Shown: positions 49,278 through 59,227, counted from the stretch's first letter. The stretch: DNA of 64,000 bases from Thiobacillus sp. (GCA_019459325.1 JAIBFA010000011.1:1-64000); one strand, 5' to 3'. Numbers and translations: made by a program. Notes: generated by a model not told the origin, from the letters alone.

Positions 49278-49296
49278 GTTTAGAATCAGTCTAAAC
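49278..49296. promoter_or_regulatory. palindrome upstream of ftsH
   Basis: GTTTAGA and TCTAAAC form perfect arms around ATCAG, one nt past the rlmE stop. TAGAAT inside the left arm could be a -10 element. The arms resemble those of the palindrome before rubrerythrin (TTAGA...TCTAA), though spacing differs. Confidence 0.4.
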
Positions 49297-49344
49297 GCGC
49301 TGCGCTTAAATTAAACGTGCTGCACATGGCACCAAGGAGTAAAC

Positions 49345-51237
49345 GTGAACAATTTGTCCAAGAATATCGCCGTCTGGCTGATCATCGCCGTCGTCCTGAT
49401 GACGGTATTCAACCAGTTCGGCGCGCAGCGCACCGCGCAGACGCAAATGCCTTACTCGCAGTTCATCGAGGAAGTGCGCCAGCAGCAGATCACCAAGGTG
49501 GTGATCGAAGGCAATGTGCTGAAGGGTGAGCGCGGCGATGGCCAGCGCTTCACCAGCTATGCGCCGAGCGACCCTTGGATGGTCTCCGACCTGCTGAAGA
49601 ACGGCGTTTCGGTCGAAGCCAAGCCGGAAGAGCAGCCGTCCTTCCTGATGAGCCTGTTCATTTCCTGGTTCCCGATGCTGCTCTTGATCGGCGTGTGGAT
49701 CTTCTTCATGCGCCAGATGCAGGGCGGCGGCCGCGGCGGCGCCTTCTCGTTCGGCAAGAGCAAGGCACGCCTGCTGGACGAAAACGCCAATCCGGTGACC
49801 TTCGCCGACGTCGCGGGCTGCGACGAGGCCAAGGAAGACGTGGCCGAGGTGGTGGATTTCCTGAAGGACCCGACCAAGTTCCAGAAACTGGGCGGCCATA
49901 TCCCGCGCGGCGTGCTGATGGTGGGCCCGCCGGGCACGGGTAAAACCCTGTTGGCCCGCTCGATCGCGGGCGAAGCCAAGGTGCCGTTCTTCAGCATCTC
50001 GGGTTCCGATTTCGTCGAAATGTTCGTCGGCGTCGGCGCCGCGCGGGTGCGCGACATGTTCGAGCAGGCGAAGAAAAGTTCGCCCTGCATCATTTTCATC
50101 GACGAGATCGACGCGGTGGGCCGCCAGCGCGGCGCCGGCCTCGGCGGCGGCAACGACGAGCGCGAGCAGACCCTGAACCAGCTGCTGGTTGAAATGGACG
50201 GCTTCGAGGCCACCACCGGCGTCATCGTGATTGCGGCGACCAACCGCCCCGACGTACTCGACCCGGCCCTGTTGCGCCCGGGCCGCTTCGATCGCCAGGT
50301 GGTGGTGGGCCTGCCCGACATCCGCGGCCGCGAACAGATCCTGCTGGTGCACATGCGCAAGGTGCCGCTGGCGCCCGACGTGCGTGCCGACATTCTGGCG
50401 CGCGGCACCCCCGGCATGTCCGGCGCCGACCTCGCCAACCTGGTCAACGAAGCGGCCCTGTTTGCCGCGCGCGGCAACAAGCGTCTGGTCGACATGGATG
50501 ATTTCGAGAAGGCCAAGGACAAGATTCTGATGGGTGCCGAGCGCAAGTCCATGGTGATCACGCCCGAGGACAAGAAGAAAACGGCCTACCACGAGTCCGG
50601 CCATGCGGTGATCGGCATGACCCTGCCGGGCTGTGACCCGGTGCACAAGGTGACCGTGATCCCGCGCGGCCGCGCCTTGGGCGTGACCATGTCGCTGCCC
50701 GAAATGGACCGCTTCAGCCTGTACAAGGACGAGATGCTGTCGCAGATCAGCATGCTGTTCGGAGGCCGGGTGGCGGAGGAGCTTTTTGTCGGTAGCATCT
50801 CGACCGGCGCTTCCAACGATTTCGAGCGCGCCACGAGTATCGCGCGCGACATGGTGACCCGCTACGGCATGTCGGAGGCCCTGGGCCCGATGGTGTACGG
50901 CGAAAACGAAGGCGAGGTGTTCCTCGGACGCTCGGTGACCACGCACAAGAACATGAGTGAGGCCACCATGCAGAAGGTCGATGCCGAAATTCGTCGTATT
51001 CTGGACGAACAGTACGCAGTGGCGAAGAAAATCCTCACTGAAAGCCGAGACAAGGTCGAGGCAATGACGGCCGCTTTGCTGGAATATGAAACCATCGACG
51101 CCGATCAGATCGGCGACATCATGGCGGGGCGTCCGGCTCGTCCGCCCAAGCCGGCGGCCACGCCGCAACCGCCGACGAGCGGGGGGGATAAACCCAGCGC
51201 GCCGGCGCCGACCGCGCAGCCGGCCCAGGAAACCTGA
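49345..51237 (+). CDS. ftsH: ATP-dependent zinc metalloprotease FtsH
   Basis: A 630-aa membrane-anchored AAA+ protease that degrades misfolded membrane proteins and regulators such as RpoH. Two membrane helices (about 7-25 and 98-120) flank a periplasmic domain. Walker A GPPGTGKT is at 194-201, Walker B is [15 protein letters not shown], and the SRH is [18 protein letters not shown]. The zinc site HESGH is at 416-420. The C-terminal tail is Pro/Ala-rich. Start GTG 49345 follows CAAGGAG. A strong terminator follows. Confidence 0.98.
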   Translation: MNNLSKNIAVWLIIAVVLMTVFNQFGAQRTAQTQMPYSQFIEEVRQQQITKVVIEGNVLKGERGDGQRFTSYAPSDPWMVSDLLKNGVSVEAKPEEQPSFLMSLFISWFPMLLLIGVWIFFMRQMQGGGRGGAFSFGKSKARLLDENANPVTFADVAGCDEAKEDVAEVVDFLKDPTKFQKLGGHIPRGVLMVGPPGTGKTLLARSIAGEAKVPFFSISGSDFVEMFVGVGAARVRDMFEQAKKSSPCIIFIDEIDAVGRQRGAGLGGGNDEREQTLNQLLVEMDGFEATTGVIVIAATNRPDVLDPALLRPGRFDRQVVVGLPDIRGREQILLVHMRKVPLAPDVRADILARGTPGMSGADLANLVNEAALFAARGNKRLVDMDDFEKAKDKILMGAERKSMVITPEDKKKTAYHESGHAVIGMTLPGCDPVHKVTVIPRGRALGVTMSLPEMDRFSLYKDEMLSQISMLFGGRVAEELFVGSISTGASNDFERATSIARDMVTRYGMSEALGPMVYGENEGEVFLGRSVTTHKNMSEATMQKVDAEIRRILDEQYAVAKKILTESRDKVEAMTAALLEYETIDADQIGDIMAGRPARPPKPAATPQPPTSGGDKPSAPAPTAQPAQET

Positions 51238-51262
51238 GCGCCGATTCGGGTTCCCGCACTAC

Positions 51263-51291
51263 AATGGAGGGGCCTAGGCCCCTCCATTTTT
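51263..51291 (+). terminator. intrinsic terminator abutting the folP start
   Basis: AATGGAGGGGCC (51263-51274) pairs perfectly with GGCCCCTCCATT (51277-51288), followed by T to 51291. It ends ftsH transcription. The folP ATG begins at the very next base, so the hairpin would also affect any readthrough into folP. Confidence 0.85.
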
Positions 51292-52131
51292 ATGTCCTTT
51301 CTCCACGCCGGTTCGCACCGACTCTCTCTGGCACGTCCCCTCGTCATGGGCATCGTCAATGTCACGCCTGATTCGTTTTCGGATGGCGGACGTCTGGGGG
51401 ATGCGCCGGCGGCCATCCGTCATGCGCTCAAGCTGCAGGAAGAGGGCGCCGATATTCTCGATGTCGGGGGCGAGTCCACCCGCCCAGGTGCGGCAGCGGT
51501 GCCAGCGGACGAGGAAATGCGACGCGTGCTCCCGGTGATCGAAGCGTTGGCCAGTCGCGGCTGCGTGGTGTCGGTCGACACCATGAAGCCCGAAGTGATG
51601 CGTTCGGCACTTGATGTCGGCGCAGCGATGGTGAACGACGTGATGGCCCTGCGCGCGCCCGGTGCGCTGGAAGCGGTGGCGGCGTCCGATGCGGCGGTGT
51701 GCCTGATGCATATGCAGGGCGAACCGCAGCGCATGCAGCAGGCGCCCCGTTATGCCGATGTGGTGGAAGAGGTGAGGCAGTTTTTACAGGAGCGTGTCGC
51801 GGCCTGCGAAGCGGTGGGTATCGGCCGGGCGCGCATGGTGGTCGACCCCGGCTTTGGCTTTGGCAAGACGCTGGAACACAATGTGGCGCTGCTGAAGCAT
51901 CTGAGTCGCCTGGCTGATCTGGGACTGCCCGTACTGGCCGGACTATCGCGCAAATCGATGCTGGGCACGCTGACTGGGCGTGTCGTGGAAAAGCGTGAGT
52001 TTGCCGGGGTGGCGGCGCATCTGATTGCGGTAGCGCGCGGCGCGCGGCTGCTGCGCGTACACAATGTGGCGGCTATGCGCGATGCGCTGGCCATCTGGAA
52101 TGCAGTGGAGGAACAACAGGATGGGACGTAA
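51292..52131 (+). CDS. folP: dihydropteroate synthase
   Basis: A 279-aa TIM-barrel enzyme that joins p-aminobenzoate to the pterin in folate synthesis, the sulfonamide target. Signatures are [34 protein letters not shown] and [50 protein letters not shown] and the C-terminal [14 protein letters not shown] complete the set. The ATG at 51292 has no normal ribosome site because it directly follows the terminator hairpin. It overlaps glmM by 11 nt. Confidence 0.96.
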   Translation: MSFLHAGSHRLSLARPLVMGIVNVTPDSFSDGGRLGDAPAAIRHALKLQEEGADILDVGGESTRPGAAAVPADEEMRRVLPVIEALASRGCVVSVDTMKPEVMRSALDVGAAMVNDVMALRAPGALEAVAASDAAVCLMHMQGEPQRMQQAPRYADVVEEVRQFLQERVAACEAVGIGRARMVVDPGFGFGKTLEHNVALLKHLSRLADLGLPVLAGLSRKSMLGTLTGRVVEKREFAGVAAHLIAVARGARLLRVHNVAAMRDALAIWNAVEEQQDGT

Positions 52132-53485
52132 GTATTTCGGCACCGACGGGGTGCGCGGCAGGGTAGGCGAGTCGCCCATCACGCCCGAATTTGTCATGCG
52201 ACTGGGCTATGCGGCCGGGCAGGTGCTGGTGGCCGATCGCGGCAGCCTGCCGCCCAATCAGCATCCGACCGTGCTGATCGGCAAGGACACGCGCATTTCC
52301 GGCTACATGCTGGAAGCTGCGCTTGAAGCCGGATTCACAGCCGCCGGAGTGAATGTGCTCATGACCGGACCGATGCCGACGCCGGCAGTGGCCTACCTTA
52401 CGCGGGCGTTGCGCCTGCAGGCCGGAGTTGTGATTTCGGCCTCGCACAACCCGTTCGAGGACAACGGCATCAAATTCTTCTCGGCCAGCGGCCAGAAACT
52501 GCCCGACAGCGTGGAGGAGGCGATCGAGGCGCGGCTGGACCATCCGATGGTGACGGTCGAGGCGCGCCAGTTGGGGCGTGCCCGGCGCATCGAGGATGCC
52601 GCTGCGCGCTATATCGAGTTCTGCAAGAGCACCTTTCCCAACAATCTCGACCTGCGTGGGATGCGCATCGTGGTGGACTGCGCCAACGGCGCGACCTACC
52701 ATATCGCCCCACATGTGCTGCACGAACTGGGGGCCGAAGTCATTGCCATTGGCAATGAGCCGAACGGTTTCAATATCAACGACGAATGCGGCGCCACCCA
52801 TACCAAGGCCTTGTCTGACGCCGTGCGCGCCCATCGTGCGGATCTGGGGATTTCGCTAGACGGAGACGGCGACCGCCTGATGATGGCCGACGCCAAGGGG
52901 AGGATTTACGATGGCGACCAGTTGGTTTACGTCATCGCGCGCCATCGTATCCAGACTGGCTACATGAAGGGCGGCGTGGTCGGCACGCTGATGACCAATC
53001 TCGGCACCGAACATGCGCTCGGCCGCATTCATGTCCCGTTCGAGCGTGCCAAGGTGGGCGACCGTTATGTGCTGGAGCGCCTGCACGCCAACGGCTGGAC
53101 CCTCGGCGGCGAAACCTCGGGTCATATCCTATGCCTGGACAAACACACGACGGGTGACGGAATCGTTTCGGCCCTGCAGGTGTTGCGTGCGTTGCGCGAG
53201 ACGGGCGAGACGCTTGACGCCCTCACGGCCGACCTGGAAACCTATCCCCAGGTCATGATCAATGTGCCGGTGGCCAAAGGTTTCAAGCTGAATGCCGCGG
53301 CTGCAGTCAGTGCGTCGGTTGCCGAGGCGGAATCGGCCTTGAACGGCAGTGGCCGGATCGTCCTGCGTGCATCCGGCACCGAGCCGCTGATCCGCGTGAT
53401 GGTGGAGGGCCGCGATGCCGAGCTGGTCCGTCATACGGCAGAAACAATCGCCGCGGTTGTCAAGGCCGCAGCCGCGGGCGGATGA
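52121..53485 (+). CDS. glmM: phosphoglucosamine mutase
   Basis: A 454-aa enzyme converting glucosamine-6-phosphate to glucosamine-1-phosphate for peptidoglycan and LPS precursors. It shows [17 protein letters not shown], the active phosphoserine in [14 protein letters not shown] (Ser about 108), the metal-binding DGDGDRLMM, the sugar-binding GGETSGHI and the phosphate-binding [18 protein letters not shown] 52121 overlaps the folP end. In E. coli glmM is followed by secG; here pstSCAB and tpiA are interposed. Confidence 0.97.
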   Translation: MGRKYFGTDGVRGRVGESPITPEFVMRLGYAAGQVLVADRGSLPPNQHPTVLIGKDTRISGYMLEAALEAGFTAAGVNVLMTGPMPTPAVAYLTRALRLQAGVVISASHNPFEDNGIKFFSASGQKLPDSVEEAIEARLDHPMVTVEARQLGRARRIEDAAARYIEFCKSTFPNNLDLRGMRIVVDCANGATYHIAPHVLHELGAEVIAIGNEPNGFNINDECGATHTKALSDAVRAHRADLGISLDGDGDRLMMADAKGRIYDGDQLVYVIARHRIQTGYMKGGVVGTLMTNLGTEHALGRIHVPFERAKVGDRYVLERLHANGWTLGGETSGHILCLDKHTTGDGIVSALQVLRALRETGETLDALTADLETYPQVMINVPVAKGFKLNAAAAVSASVAEAESALNGSGRIVLRASGTEPLIRVMVEGRDAELVRHTAETIAAVVKAAAAGG

Positions 53486-53494
53486 TTTCCCGAC

Positions 53495-53528
53495 CTGAAA
53501 TATATCTGTAATATTCGCCCGTTAGTAT
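53495..53528 (+). promoter_or_regulatory. Pho box and -10 element of the pst operon
   Basis: CTGAAATATATCTGTAAT (53495-53512) matches the PhoB consensus at 15 of 18 positions. TAGTAT (53523-53528) lies 10 nt further on, the spacing typical of PhoB-activated promoters lacking a -35. The pstS ATG is at 53578 behind CCGGAGA. Confidence 0.75.
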
Positions 53529-53577
53529 GGCGACGTCGCCCATGCGGCAACGTCAACAACTACCGGAGATATTACAC

Positions 53578-54594
53578 ATGCGTACACTCAATAAACTGGC
53601 TCAAGGCACCCTGGCTGCGGCCATGGGACTGGCGTTCTCGGTTAGCGCGCTGGCCGCTGACATCACGGGCGCGGGTGCAACCTTCCCTTACGCCGTTTAC
53701 ACCAAGTGGGCTGAAGCTTATCAGGCTGCCACCGGCAACAAGGTCAACTACCAGGGCATCGGCTCCTCGGGCGGCGTCAAGCAGATCAAGGCCAAGACGG
53801 TCGATTTCGCCGGAAGCGATGCGCCGGTCCCCGAGGCTGATCTGGATGCGAACAAGCTGGTTCAGGTTCCGACCGTGATGGGTGGCGTAACCATCGTCAT
53901 GAATGTCCCCGGGATCGAGTCCGGCAAGCTGAAACTCGACGGCCCCACCGCCGCCGACATCTTCCGCGGTGCGATCACCAAATGGAACGCGCCTGCCATT
54001 GCCAAGCTGAACCCCGGCGTCAATCTGCCGGACCTCGCCATCACTGTGTCGCACCGCTCCGATGGTTCGGGCACCACGTACGCGTTCTCCAACTATCTGG
54101 CCAAGCAGTCGATGGCGTTCAAGCGTGACGTCGGCGCGGGCAACACCGTGAACTGGCCGTCTAACGCCGTGGGCGGCAAGGGCAACCCGGGTGTGGCTGC
54201 CAACGTGCAGAAGATCAAGGGTGCGATTGGCTACGTCGACATCGCTGACGCGATGAAGAACAACATGGACTTCGTGGCGCTGAAGAACCGCGCTGGCAAT
54301 TACATCGTGCCGAACCAGCAGTCGGTGGCCGATGCCGCTGCCGGTGCCGACTTCAAGGTCAAGGGCATGGCGCCGGATCTGCTGGATCAGTCGCACAAGA
54401 ACGCCTGGCCCATCACCACGGCCACCTTCATGCTGGGTTATGAAAAGGCTGACGCTGCCAAGCAGAAGGGCGTCGTAGACTTCTTCACCTGGTCTTTGAA
54501 CAACGGCCAGAAGATGGCTGCGGACCTCGGCTTTGTGGCACTGCCGCCCAATGTCGTGAAGATGGTCGAAGCTGAGATGAAAAACATCAAGTAA
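53578..54594 (+). CDS. pstS: phosphate ABC transporter, substrate-binding protein PstS
   Basis: A 338-aa periplasmic phosphate-binding protein. The signal peptide spans about 1-24 (ending VSALAADI). Ligand-contact segments are ITGAGATFPYAVYTKWAEAY, YQGIGSSGGVKQIKAKTVDFAGSD cut to GIGSSGG, and SHRSDGSGTTYAFSNYL. The C-terminal part has GAIGYVDIADAMKN. Control is probably by PhoB through the upstream Pho box. A hairpin after the stop may reduce downstream transcription, matching the greater need for PstS. Confidence 0.97.
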   Translation: MRTLNKLAQGTLAAAMGLAFSVSALAADITGAGATFPYAVYTKWAEAYQAATGNKVNYQGIGSSGGVKQIKAKTVDFAGSDAPVPEADLDANKLVQVPTVMGGVTIVMNVPGIESGKLKLDGPTAADIFRGAITKWNAPAIAKLNPGVNLPDLAITVSHRSDGSGTTYAFSNYLAKQSMAFKRDVGAGNTVNWPSNAVGGKGNPGVAANVQKIKGAIGYVDIADAMKNNMDFVALKNRAGNYIVPNQQSVADAAAGADFKVKGMAPDLLDQSHKNAWPITTATFMLGYEKADAAKQKGVVDFFTWSLNNGQKMAADLGFVALPPNVVKMVEAEMKNIK

Positions 54595-54616
54595 GGTAGC
54601 TGTAAACTTGAACAAT

Positions 54617-54646
54617 GCCGGGGGCGGCTTGCTGCCTCCGGCTTTC
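54617..54646 (+). terminator. hairpin between pstS and pstC
   Basis: GCCGGGGGC (54617-54625) pairs with GCCTCCGGC (54634-54642; one mismatch) and is followed by TTTCT. It is probably a partial terminator or mRNA-end stabiliser that lets pstS be expressed above pstCAB. Confidence 0.6.
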
Positions 54647-54714
54647 TACGAAAGCACCTGCTCGCTCTGGCGGGTGTTTCCGCAGATAACAATTTAACCG
54701 ACAGGCAACCCACC

Positions 54715-55692
54715 GTGAGCGAGCCCAGCGCATCTGCCGGAATCGATCTGCATGCCCGGCAGGTCAGGACATTCCGCTTGCAGGACAAGTTTTTCCATTA
54801 CACCACCCAGTTGTTTGCGTTTGTCGTGCTGGCGACGCTGGTCGGCATTCTGGTGTCGCTCACGATCGAGGCGTGGCCCAGTCTCAAGGAATTCGGTCCG
54901 TCTTTTCTGTGGACCAATGTCTGGAGCGTGCCGGACGATGAATACGGCGCACTGGCCGCCATTTATGGCACGGTCGTCACGTCCGTGCTGGCGCTGCTGA
55001 TTGCAGTGCCGATCAGCTTCGGGATCGCCCTGTTCCTGACCGAAACCTGCCCGGTGTGGTTGCGTCGCCCCCTGGGGACCGCGATCGAATTGCTGGCCGG
55101 CGTTCCCTCGATTGTTTACGGCATCTGGGGCCTGTTCGTCTTTGCCCCGCTGTTTGCTGAATATATTCAGCCCCCCCTGCAGGCGCTGCTGGGCGATGTG
55201 CCGGTGATCGGCAGCTGGTTCTCCGGCCCGCCCATCGGGGTCGGCATTCTGACTGCCAGTATCGTGCTGTCGATGATGGTGATTCCCTTTATCGCTTCGG
55301 TGATGCGCGACGTGTTCGAAACCGTGCCGGACGTGCTGAGGGAGTCGGCTTATGCTGTCGGATGCACTACTTGGGAAGTCGTGCGCAACATCGTGCTGCC
55401 CTACACGCGAGTCGGCGTCATCGGCGGCATCATGCTGGGTCTGGGGCGCGCGCTGGGCGAGACGATGGCCGTCACTTTCGTGATCGGCAACGCCAACCGC
55501 ATCAACGGCAGCCTGTTTGCGCCGGGCACCTCGATTGCCTCTACCCTGGCGAACGAATTCGGCGAGGCTGATCCCGGCTTGCATATCGCGTCGCTGTTCG
55601 CGCTGGGTCTGGTGCTGTTCATCATAACCTTTGTCGTGCTGGCGATTTCGCGCTGGCTGATCAGCCGCAGCATGGGCTCAGAGGGGCTGTAA
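54715..55692 (+). CDS. pstC: phosphate ABC transporter permease PstC
   Basis: A 325-aa inner-membrane permease with six or so helices (about 35-60, 85-120, 130-155, 175-205, 235-260 and 290-315). It shows [43 protein letters not shown] and the EAA loop [23 protein letters not shown], with [21 protein letters not shown] start at 54715. It pairs with PstA in the PstSCAB importer. Confidence 0.96.
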   Translation: MSEPSASAGIDLHARQVRTFRLQDKFFHYTTQLFAFVVLATLVGILVSLTIEAWPSLKEFGPSFLWTNVWSVPDDEYGALAAIYGTVVTSVLALLIAVPISFGIALFLTETCPVWLRRPLGTAIELLAGVPSIVYGIWGLFVFAPLFAEYIQPPLQALLGDVPVIGSWFSGPPIGVGILTASIVLSMMVIPFIASVMRDVFETVPDVLRESAYAVGCTTWEVVRNIVLPYTRVGVIGGIMLGLGRALGETMAVTFVIGNANRINGSLFAPGTSIASTLANEFGEADPGLHIASLFALGLVLFIITFVVLAISRWLISRSMGSEGL

Positions 55693-55695
55693 ATC

Positions 55696-56541
55696 ATGAT
55701 GAGCCTGTATACCCGCCGCGTCTGGATCAACCGCATCGGCATTACCCTGTCCATGCTGGCGATGAGCCTGGGACTGATCGCGCTGCTCTGGATCCTGTGG
55801 ACGCTGTTCTCCAAGGGTTTTGCCGCGCTGAGCTGGGATTTGTTCACCCAGGATACGCCGGCCCCGGGTTCCGAGGGCGGAGGTTTGCGCAATGCAATCG
55901 TCGGCAGCGGCCTCATCCTGCTGTTTTCCATGCTGATCTCGACCCCGATCGGCATTCTCGCCGGCATCTATCTGGCCGAGTACGGACGCGTTTCCAAATT
56001 TGCGTCGTTCACCCGCTTCATGACCGACATCATGCTGTCGGCCCCCTCCATCGTCATCGGTCTGTTCGTGTATGCCCTGTTCGTGGTGACCACCGGTGGA
56101 TTTTCCGGCTGGGCCGGTTCGCTGGCACTGGCGCTGATCGCCATACCCGTGGTGGTGCGCACCACCGAGAACATGCTGAAGCTGGTGCCGACCAGCCTGC
56201 GTGAAGCGGCCTTCGCAGTGGGCGCGCCGCGCTGGCAGGTCTCGCTCAAGGTGACGCTGCGCGCGGTCAAATCGGGCGTGGTGACGGGCGTGCTGCTGGC
56301 GATGGCGCGCATCACCGGCGAGACCGCGCCGCTTCTGTTCACCGCACTGAACAACCAGTTCTTCAGCACCAACATGGCGGAACCAATGGGCAACCTGCCG
56401 GTGGTGATCTTCCAGTTTGCGCTGAGCCCGTATGACAACTGGGTGAACCTGGCCTGGGGCGGCGCGCTGTTGATCGCGTTCCTGGTGCTGGCGGTCAACA
56501 TCGTGGTGCGCGTCGTTTTCCGCAACAAAGACAAACGTTAA
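55696..56541 (+). CDS. pstA: phosphate ABC transporter permease PstA
   Basis: A 281-aa permease, partner of PstC. Membrane segments lie at about 18-42, 72-95, 112-145, 195-215 and 245-270. Family blocks are SGLILLFSMLISTPIGILAGIYLAEYG cut to TPIGILAGIYLAEYG, MLSAPSIVIGLFVYALFVV and the EAA loop LREAAFAVGAPRWQVSLKVTL. The segment ARITGETAPLLFTALNNQFF follows. It begins 3 nt after pstC with two adjacent ATGs. Confidence 0.96.
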   Translation: MMSLYTRRVWINRIGITLSMLAMSLGLIALLWILWTLFSKGFAALSWDLFTQDTPAPGSEGGGLRNAIVGSGLILLFSMLISTPIGILAGIYLAEYGRVSKFASFTRFMTDIMLSAPSIVIGLFVYALFVVTTGGFSGWAGSLALALIAIPVVVRTTENMLKLVPTSLREAAFAVGAPRWQVSLKVTLRAVKSGVVTGVLLAMARITGETAPLLFTALNNQFFSTNMAEPMGNLPVVIFQFALSPYDNWVNLAWGGALLIAFLVLAVNIVVRVVFRNKDKR

Positions 56542-56559
56542 TTTCTCCGGAGCTACGCT

Positions 56560-57357
56560 GTGCTCAATCAACCCATGCCCGATCAAGCCATATCTGCCGG
56601 CGAAAATGCTGCCCTGCAGGTCCGCAATCTGGATTTTTTTTACGGCGACTTCAAAGGCCTCAGCAACGTCAACCTGGACATTGCACACAAGAAAGTGACG
56701 GCCTTCATCGGGCCGTCGGGCTGCGGCAAGTCCACCCTCTTGCGTACCTTCAACCGCATGTACGACCTGTATCCGGGGCAGCGCGCCGAAGGCCAGATCC
56801 TGTTCCATGGCAAGAACCTGCTCGACAAGAGCCAGGACGTGAACCTGGTGCGCGCCAAGATCGGCATGGTGTTCCAGAAGCCGACGCCGTTCCCGATGAC
56901 GATTTACGAGAACATCGCCTTCGGCGTACGGTTGTACGAGCGCATGTCGAAAAGCGCCATGGACGATCGCGTGGAATGGGCACTCAATAAGGCCGCGCTG
57001 TGGGGCGAGGTGAAGGACAAGCTGCAGCAGAATGGCCTATCGCTTTCCGGCGGCCAGCAGCAGCGCCTGTGCATTGCGCGTGCAGTCGCGGTCAAGCCTG
57101 AAATCGTGCTGCTGGACGAGCCGACTTCGGCGCTGGACCCGATTTCCACCGCCAAGATCGAAGAGCTCATCAACGAACTGAAAAGCGATTACACGATCGC
57201 CATCGTTACCCACAACATGCAGCAGGCAGCGCGAATTTCCGATTACACAGCCTTCATGTACCTGGGCGAACTCATCGAGTTCAATGAAACCGGCACCATC
57301 TTCATGCGGCCTGAAAAGAAGCAGACCGAGGACTACATCACGGGCCGCTTCGGCTGA
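56560..57357 (+). CDS. pstB: phosphate ABC transporter ATPase PstB
   Basis: A 265-aa ATPase that powers phosphate import. Walker [10 protein letters not shown] is in [19 protein letters not shown]. The Q-loop is [16 protein letters not shown], the signature [14 protein letters not shown], Walker [15 protein letters not shown] and the H-loop [12 protein letters not shown]. The start is GTG 56560 or ATG 56575. phoU, which usually follows pstB, is not here; the next gene is tpiA with its own promoter. Confidence 0.98.
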   Translation: MLNQPMPDQAISAGENAALQVRNLDFFYGDFKGLSNVNLDIAHKKVTAFIGPSGCGKSTLLRTFNRMYDLYPGQRAEGQILFHGKNLLDKSQDVNLVRAKIGMVFQKPTPFPMTIYENIAFGVRLYERMSKSAMDDRVEWALNKAALWGEVKDKLQQNGLSLSGGQQQRLCIARAVAVKPEIVLLDEPTSALDPISTAKIEELINELKSDYTIAIVTHNMQQAARISDYTAFMYLGELIEFNETGTIFMRPEKKQTEDYITGRFG

Positions 57358-57386
57358 TCGACACCCCCCGGCAGCGCGCCATCTGG

Positions 57387-57415
57387 TTGACCCGCGGGCG
57401 CGTTGCGCTTACCAT
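57387..57415 (+). promoter_or_regulatory. sigma-70 promoter for tpiA
   Basis: TTGACC (57387-57392) and TACCAT (57410-57415) are 17 nt apart and lie 27 nt before the tpiA ATG. This separates tpiA-secG from the pst operon. Confidence 0.65.
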
Positions 57416-57441
57416 CGCGCACTTTTGTTTGGCAGATTCCC

Positions 57442-58188
57442 ATGCGCAAGAAGCTCGTAGCCGGTAACTGGAAAATGCACGGCAGCCTGGCAGAAAACGC
57501 CGCGCTGCTGGAGTCACTCAAGCCCGCACTGGCCGGTATCGAGGCTGTGGTGTGCGTGCCCTTTCCCTATCTGGCGCAAGTGCAGTCTGCACTCGCGGGC
57601 TCATCAATTGCTTGGGGGGCGCAAAACGTCTCCGAACAGGCGAAGGGCGCGTTCACCGGCGAAGTGTCGGCGTCCATGCTGCTTGATTTCGGCTGCAAGT
57701 ATGTGATCGTCGGGCATTCCGAGCGGCGCAGCCTGTATGGCGAATCCGACGAACTGGTGGCGAGAAAATACATGGCGGCGCAAGCAGCTGGCCTGACGCC
57801 CATCCTGTGCGTGGGTGAATCGCTGGAAGAGCGCGAATCGGGTATCACCGAAGCGGTCGTTGCCCGTCAGCTCGATGCCGTGATCAAGGCGGCTGGCGTG
57901 GTGTCGCTGGGCAAGGCGGTGGTGGCTTACGAACCGGTATGGGCGATCGGTACCGGAAAAACCGCCTCGCCTGAGCAGGCACAGGCCGTGCATGCCTTCA
58001 TTCGCGGCAAGATCGGCGCACTCGATTCCAGCGTGGCCAACAAGCTGGTCATCCAGTATGGGGGTAGCGTAAAGGCTGCGAATGCGGCAGAATTGATGGT
58101 TCAGCCGGATATCGACGGCGGCCTGATTGGCGGCGCTTCCCTCGTCGCTGACGAGTTCGTCGCGATTTGCCGCGCGGCAGCCAAATAA
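57442..58188 (+). CDS. tpiA: triosephosphate isomerase
   Basis: A 248-aa TIM-barrel enzyme interconverting glyceraldehyde-3-phosphate and dihydroxyacetone phosphate (glycolysis, gluconeogenesis, Calvin cycle). Start ATG 57442 (MRKKLVAGNWKMHGS) with the substrate-binding Asn and Lys. Catalytic His is in VIVGHSERRSLYGE and catalytic Glu in VVAYEPVWAIGTGKTASPEQ. The phosphate loop is IQYGGSVKAAN and the end is DGGLIGGASL. It precedes secG by 10 nt, the usual order in betaproteobacteria. Confidence 0.98.
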   Translation: MRKKLVAGNWKMHGSLAENAALLESLKPALAGIEAVVCVPFPYLAQVQSALAGSSIAWGAQNVSEQAKGAFTGEVSASMLLDFGCKYVIVGHSERRSLYGESDELVARKYMAAQAAGLTPILCVGESLEERESGITEAVVARQLDAVIKAAGVVSLGKAVVAYEPVWAIGTGKTASPEQAQAVHAFIRGKIGALDSSVANKLVIQYGGSVKAANAAELMVQPDIDGGLIGGASLVADEFVAICRAAAK

Positions 58189-58198
58189 GAGTCAAGAA

Positions 58199-58549
58199 AT
58201 GGAAACACTGGTCTGGGTCGTTCACATTATCGTTGCCATCGCGGTCATCGCACTGGTGCTGTTGCAGCATGGCAAGGGCGCGGACATGGGGGCGGCGTTC
58301 GGCAGCGGATCGTCGGGCAGCCTGTTTGGCGCCACGGGTTCGGCCAATTTTCTGAGCCGTAGCACCGCTATCCTGGCAAGCCTGTTTTTCCTGACTAGCC
58401 TGGGCTTGGCTTATTTCGGCCTTCAGCAGCACAAGCCTGCAGCCAGCGTACTGGATCGGACCAGTGTGCCGACGACGACGCAGCCTGCTGCACCTGCTCA
58501 GATTCCTGGGCAGGGTGGTGGCTCAAAAGCGGGAGACATCCCGCAGTAA
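58199..58549 (+). CDS. secG: protein-export membrane protein SecG
   Basis: A 116-aa SecYEG subunit with two membrane helices (about 3-22 and 55-77). The conserved cytoplasmic loop LLQHGKGADMGAAFGSGSSG and LFGATGSANFLSRSTAIL are present. The Pro/Thr/Gln-rich C-terminus is variable. ATG 58199 lies 10 nt after tpiA. The tRNA-Leu gene follows, as in many proteobacteria. Confidence 0.95.
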   Translation: METLVWVVHIIVAIAVIALVLLQHGKGADMGAAFGSGSSGSLFGATGSANFLSRSTAILASLFFLTSLGLAYFGLQQHKPAASVLDRTSVPTTTQPAAPAQIPGQGGGSKAGDIPQ

Positions 58550-58605
58550 AATCAGCATCGGCTGGGCGTTTATGCCCGGCCAAACTGAAGGACACATGTC
58601 CTTTG

Positions 58606-58690
58606 GCCGACGTGGTGGAATTGGTAGACACGCTATCTTGAGGGGGTAGTGACTTAGGTCGTGCGAGTTCGAGTCTCGCCGTCGGCACCA
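58606..58690 (+). tRNA. tRNA-Leu (anticodon GAG)
   Basis: An 85-nt gene including an encoded CCA. Acceptor stem GCCGACG/CGTCGGC is perfect. The D-arm lies in TGGTGGAATTGGTAGACAC. The anticodon stem CTATC/GGTAG encloses TTGAGGG with anticodon GAG. A long variable arm (TGACTTAGGTCGT) marks class II. The T-arm is GCGAG-TTCGAGT-CTCGC. It lies between secG and nuoA, the conserved location. It reads CUC and CUU codons. Confidence 0.97.
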
Positions 58691-58770
58691 TCAAATTCCC
58701 TGATTCATTCATTAGCATTCGCTATTTAATAAGCTTTTGATTATAAAAACAAAAATACCAATTTTTCGGC

Positions 58771-58800
58771 TTGACAGGCGACGCTGTGCACAAATACACT
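58771..58800 (+). promoter_or_regulatory. sigma-70 promoter for the nuo operon
   Basis: A perfect -35 TTGACA (58771-58776) is followed after 18 nt by TACACT (58795-58800). The region 58691-58770 just upstream is AT-rich and could help as an UP element. nuoA starts at 58850 behind GGAGGAA. Confidence 0.7.
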
Positions 58801-58849
58801 CGGGTCATAATTATTCAATAGCCTGACAGGGCATATTTGGAGGAATCCG

Positions 58850-59206
58850 GTGCTGGAGAATTACCTCCCCATTCTGTTGTTCATTCTGGTTGGACTCGCC
58901 TTCGGCATCGGTCCCATCATTGCAGGCGGCCTGCTGGCACCGCACCGCCCCGACAGCGAAAAGCTCTCTCCCTACGAATGCGGCTTCGAAGCCTTCGAAG
59001 ATGCGCGCATGAAATTCGACGTGCGCTACTACCTGGTCGCCATTCTTTTCATCCTGTTCGACCTTGAAATCGCTTTTCTTTTTCCCTGGGCCATCGTGCT
59101 GGAAGAAATCGGCATGGCCGGTTTTGTCGCCATGATGGTCTTCCTCGGCATCCTGGTTGTCGGCTTCATCTATGAGTGGATGAAGGGAGCATTGGAATGG
59201 GAGTAA
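58850..59206 (+). CDS. nuoA: NADH-quinone oxidoreductase subunit A
   Basis: A 118-aa membrane subunit of complex I with three helices (about 5-28, 62-85 and 90-112). Signature segments are [40 protein letters not shown] and [20 protein letters not shown] start at 58850 behind a strong GGAGGAA. The next gene, nuoB, is 118 nt away, unusually far for this operon. Confidence 0.97.
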   Translation: MLENYLPILLFILVGLAFGIGPIIAGGLLAPHRPDSEKLSPYECGFEAFEDARMKFDVRYYLVAILFILFDLEIAFLFPWAIVLEEIGMAGFVAMMVFLGILVVGFIYEWMKGALEWE

Positions 59207-59227
59207 GGCTTTTGAGCCGTTGGGCGA

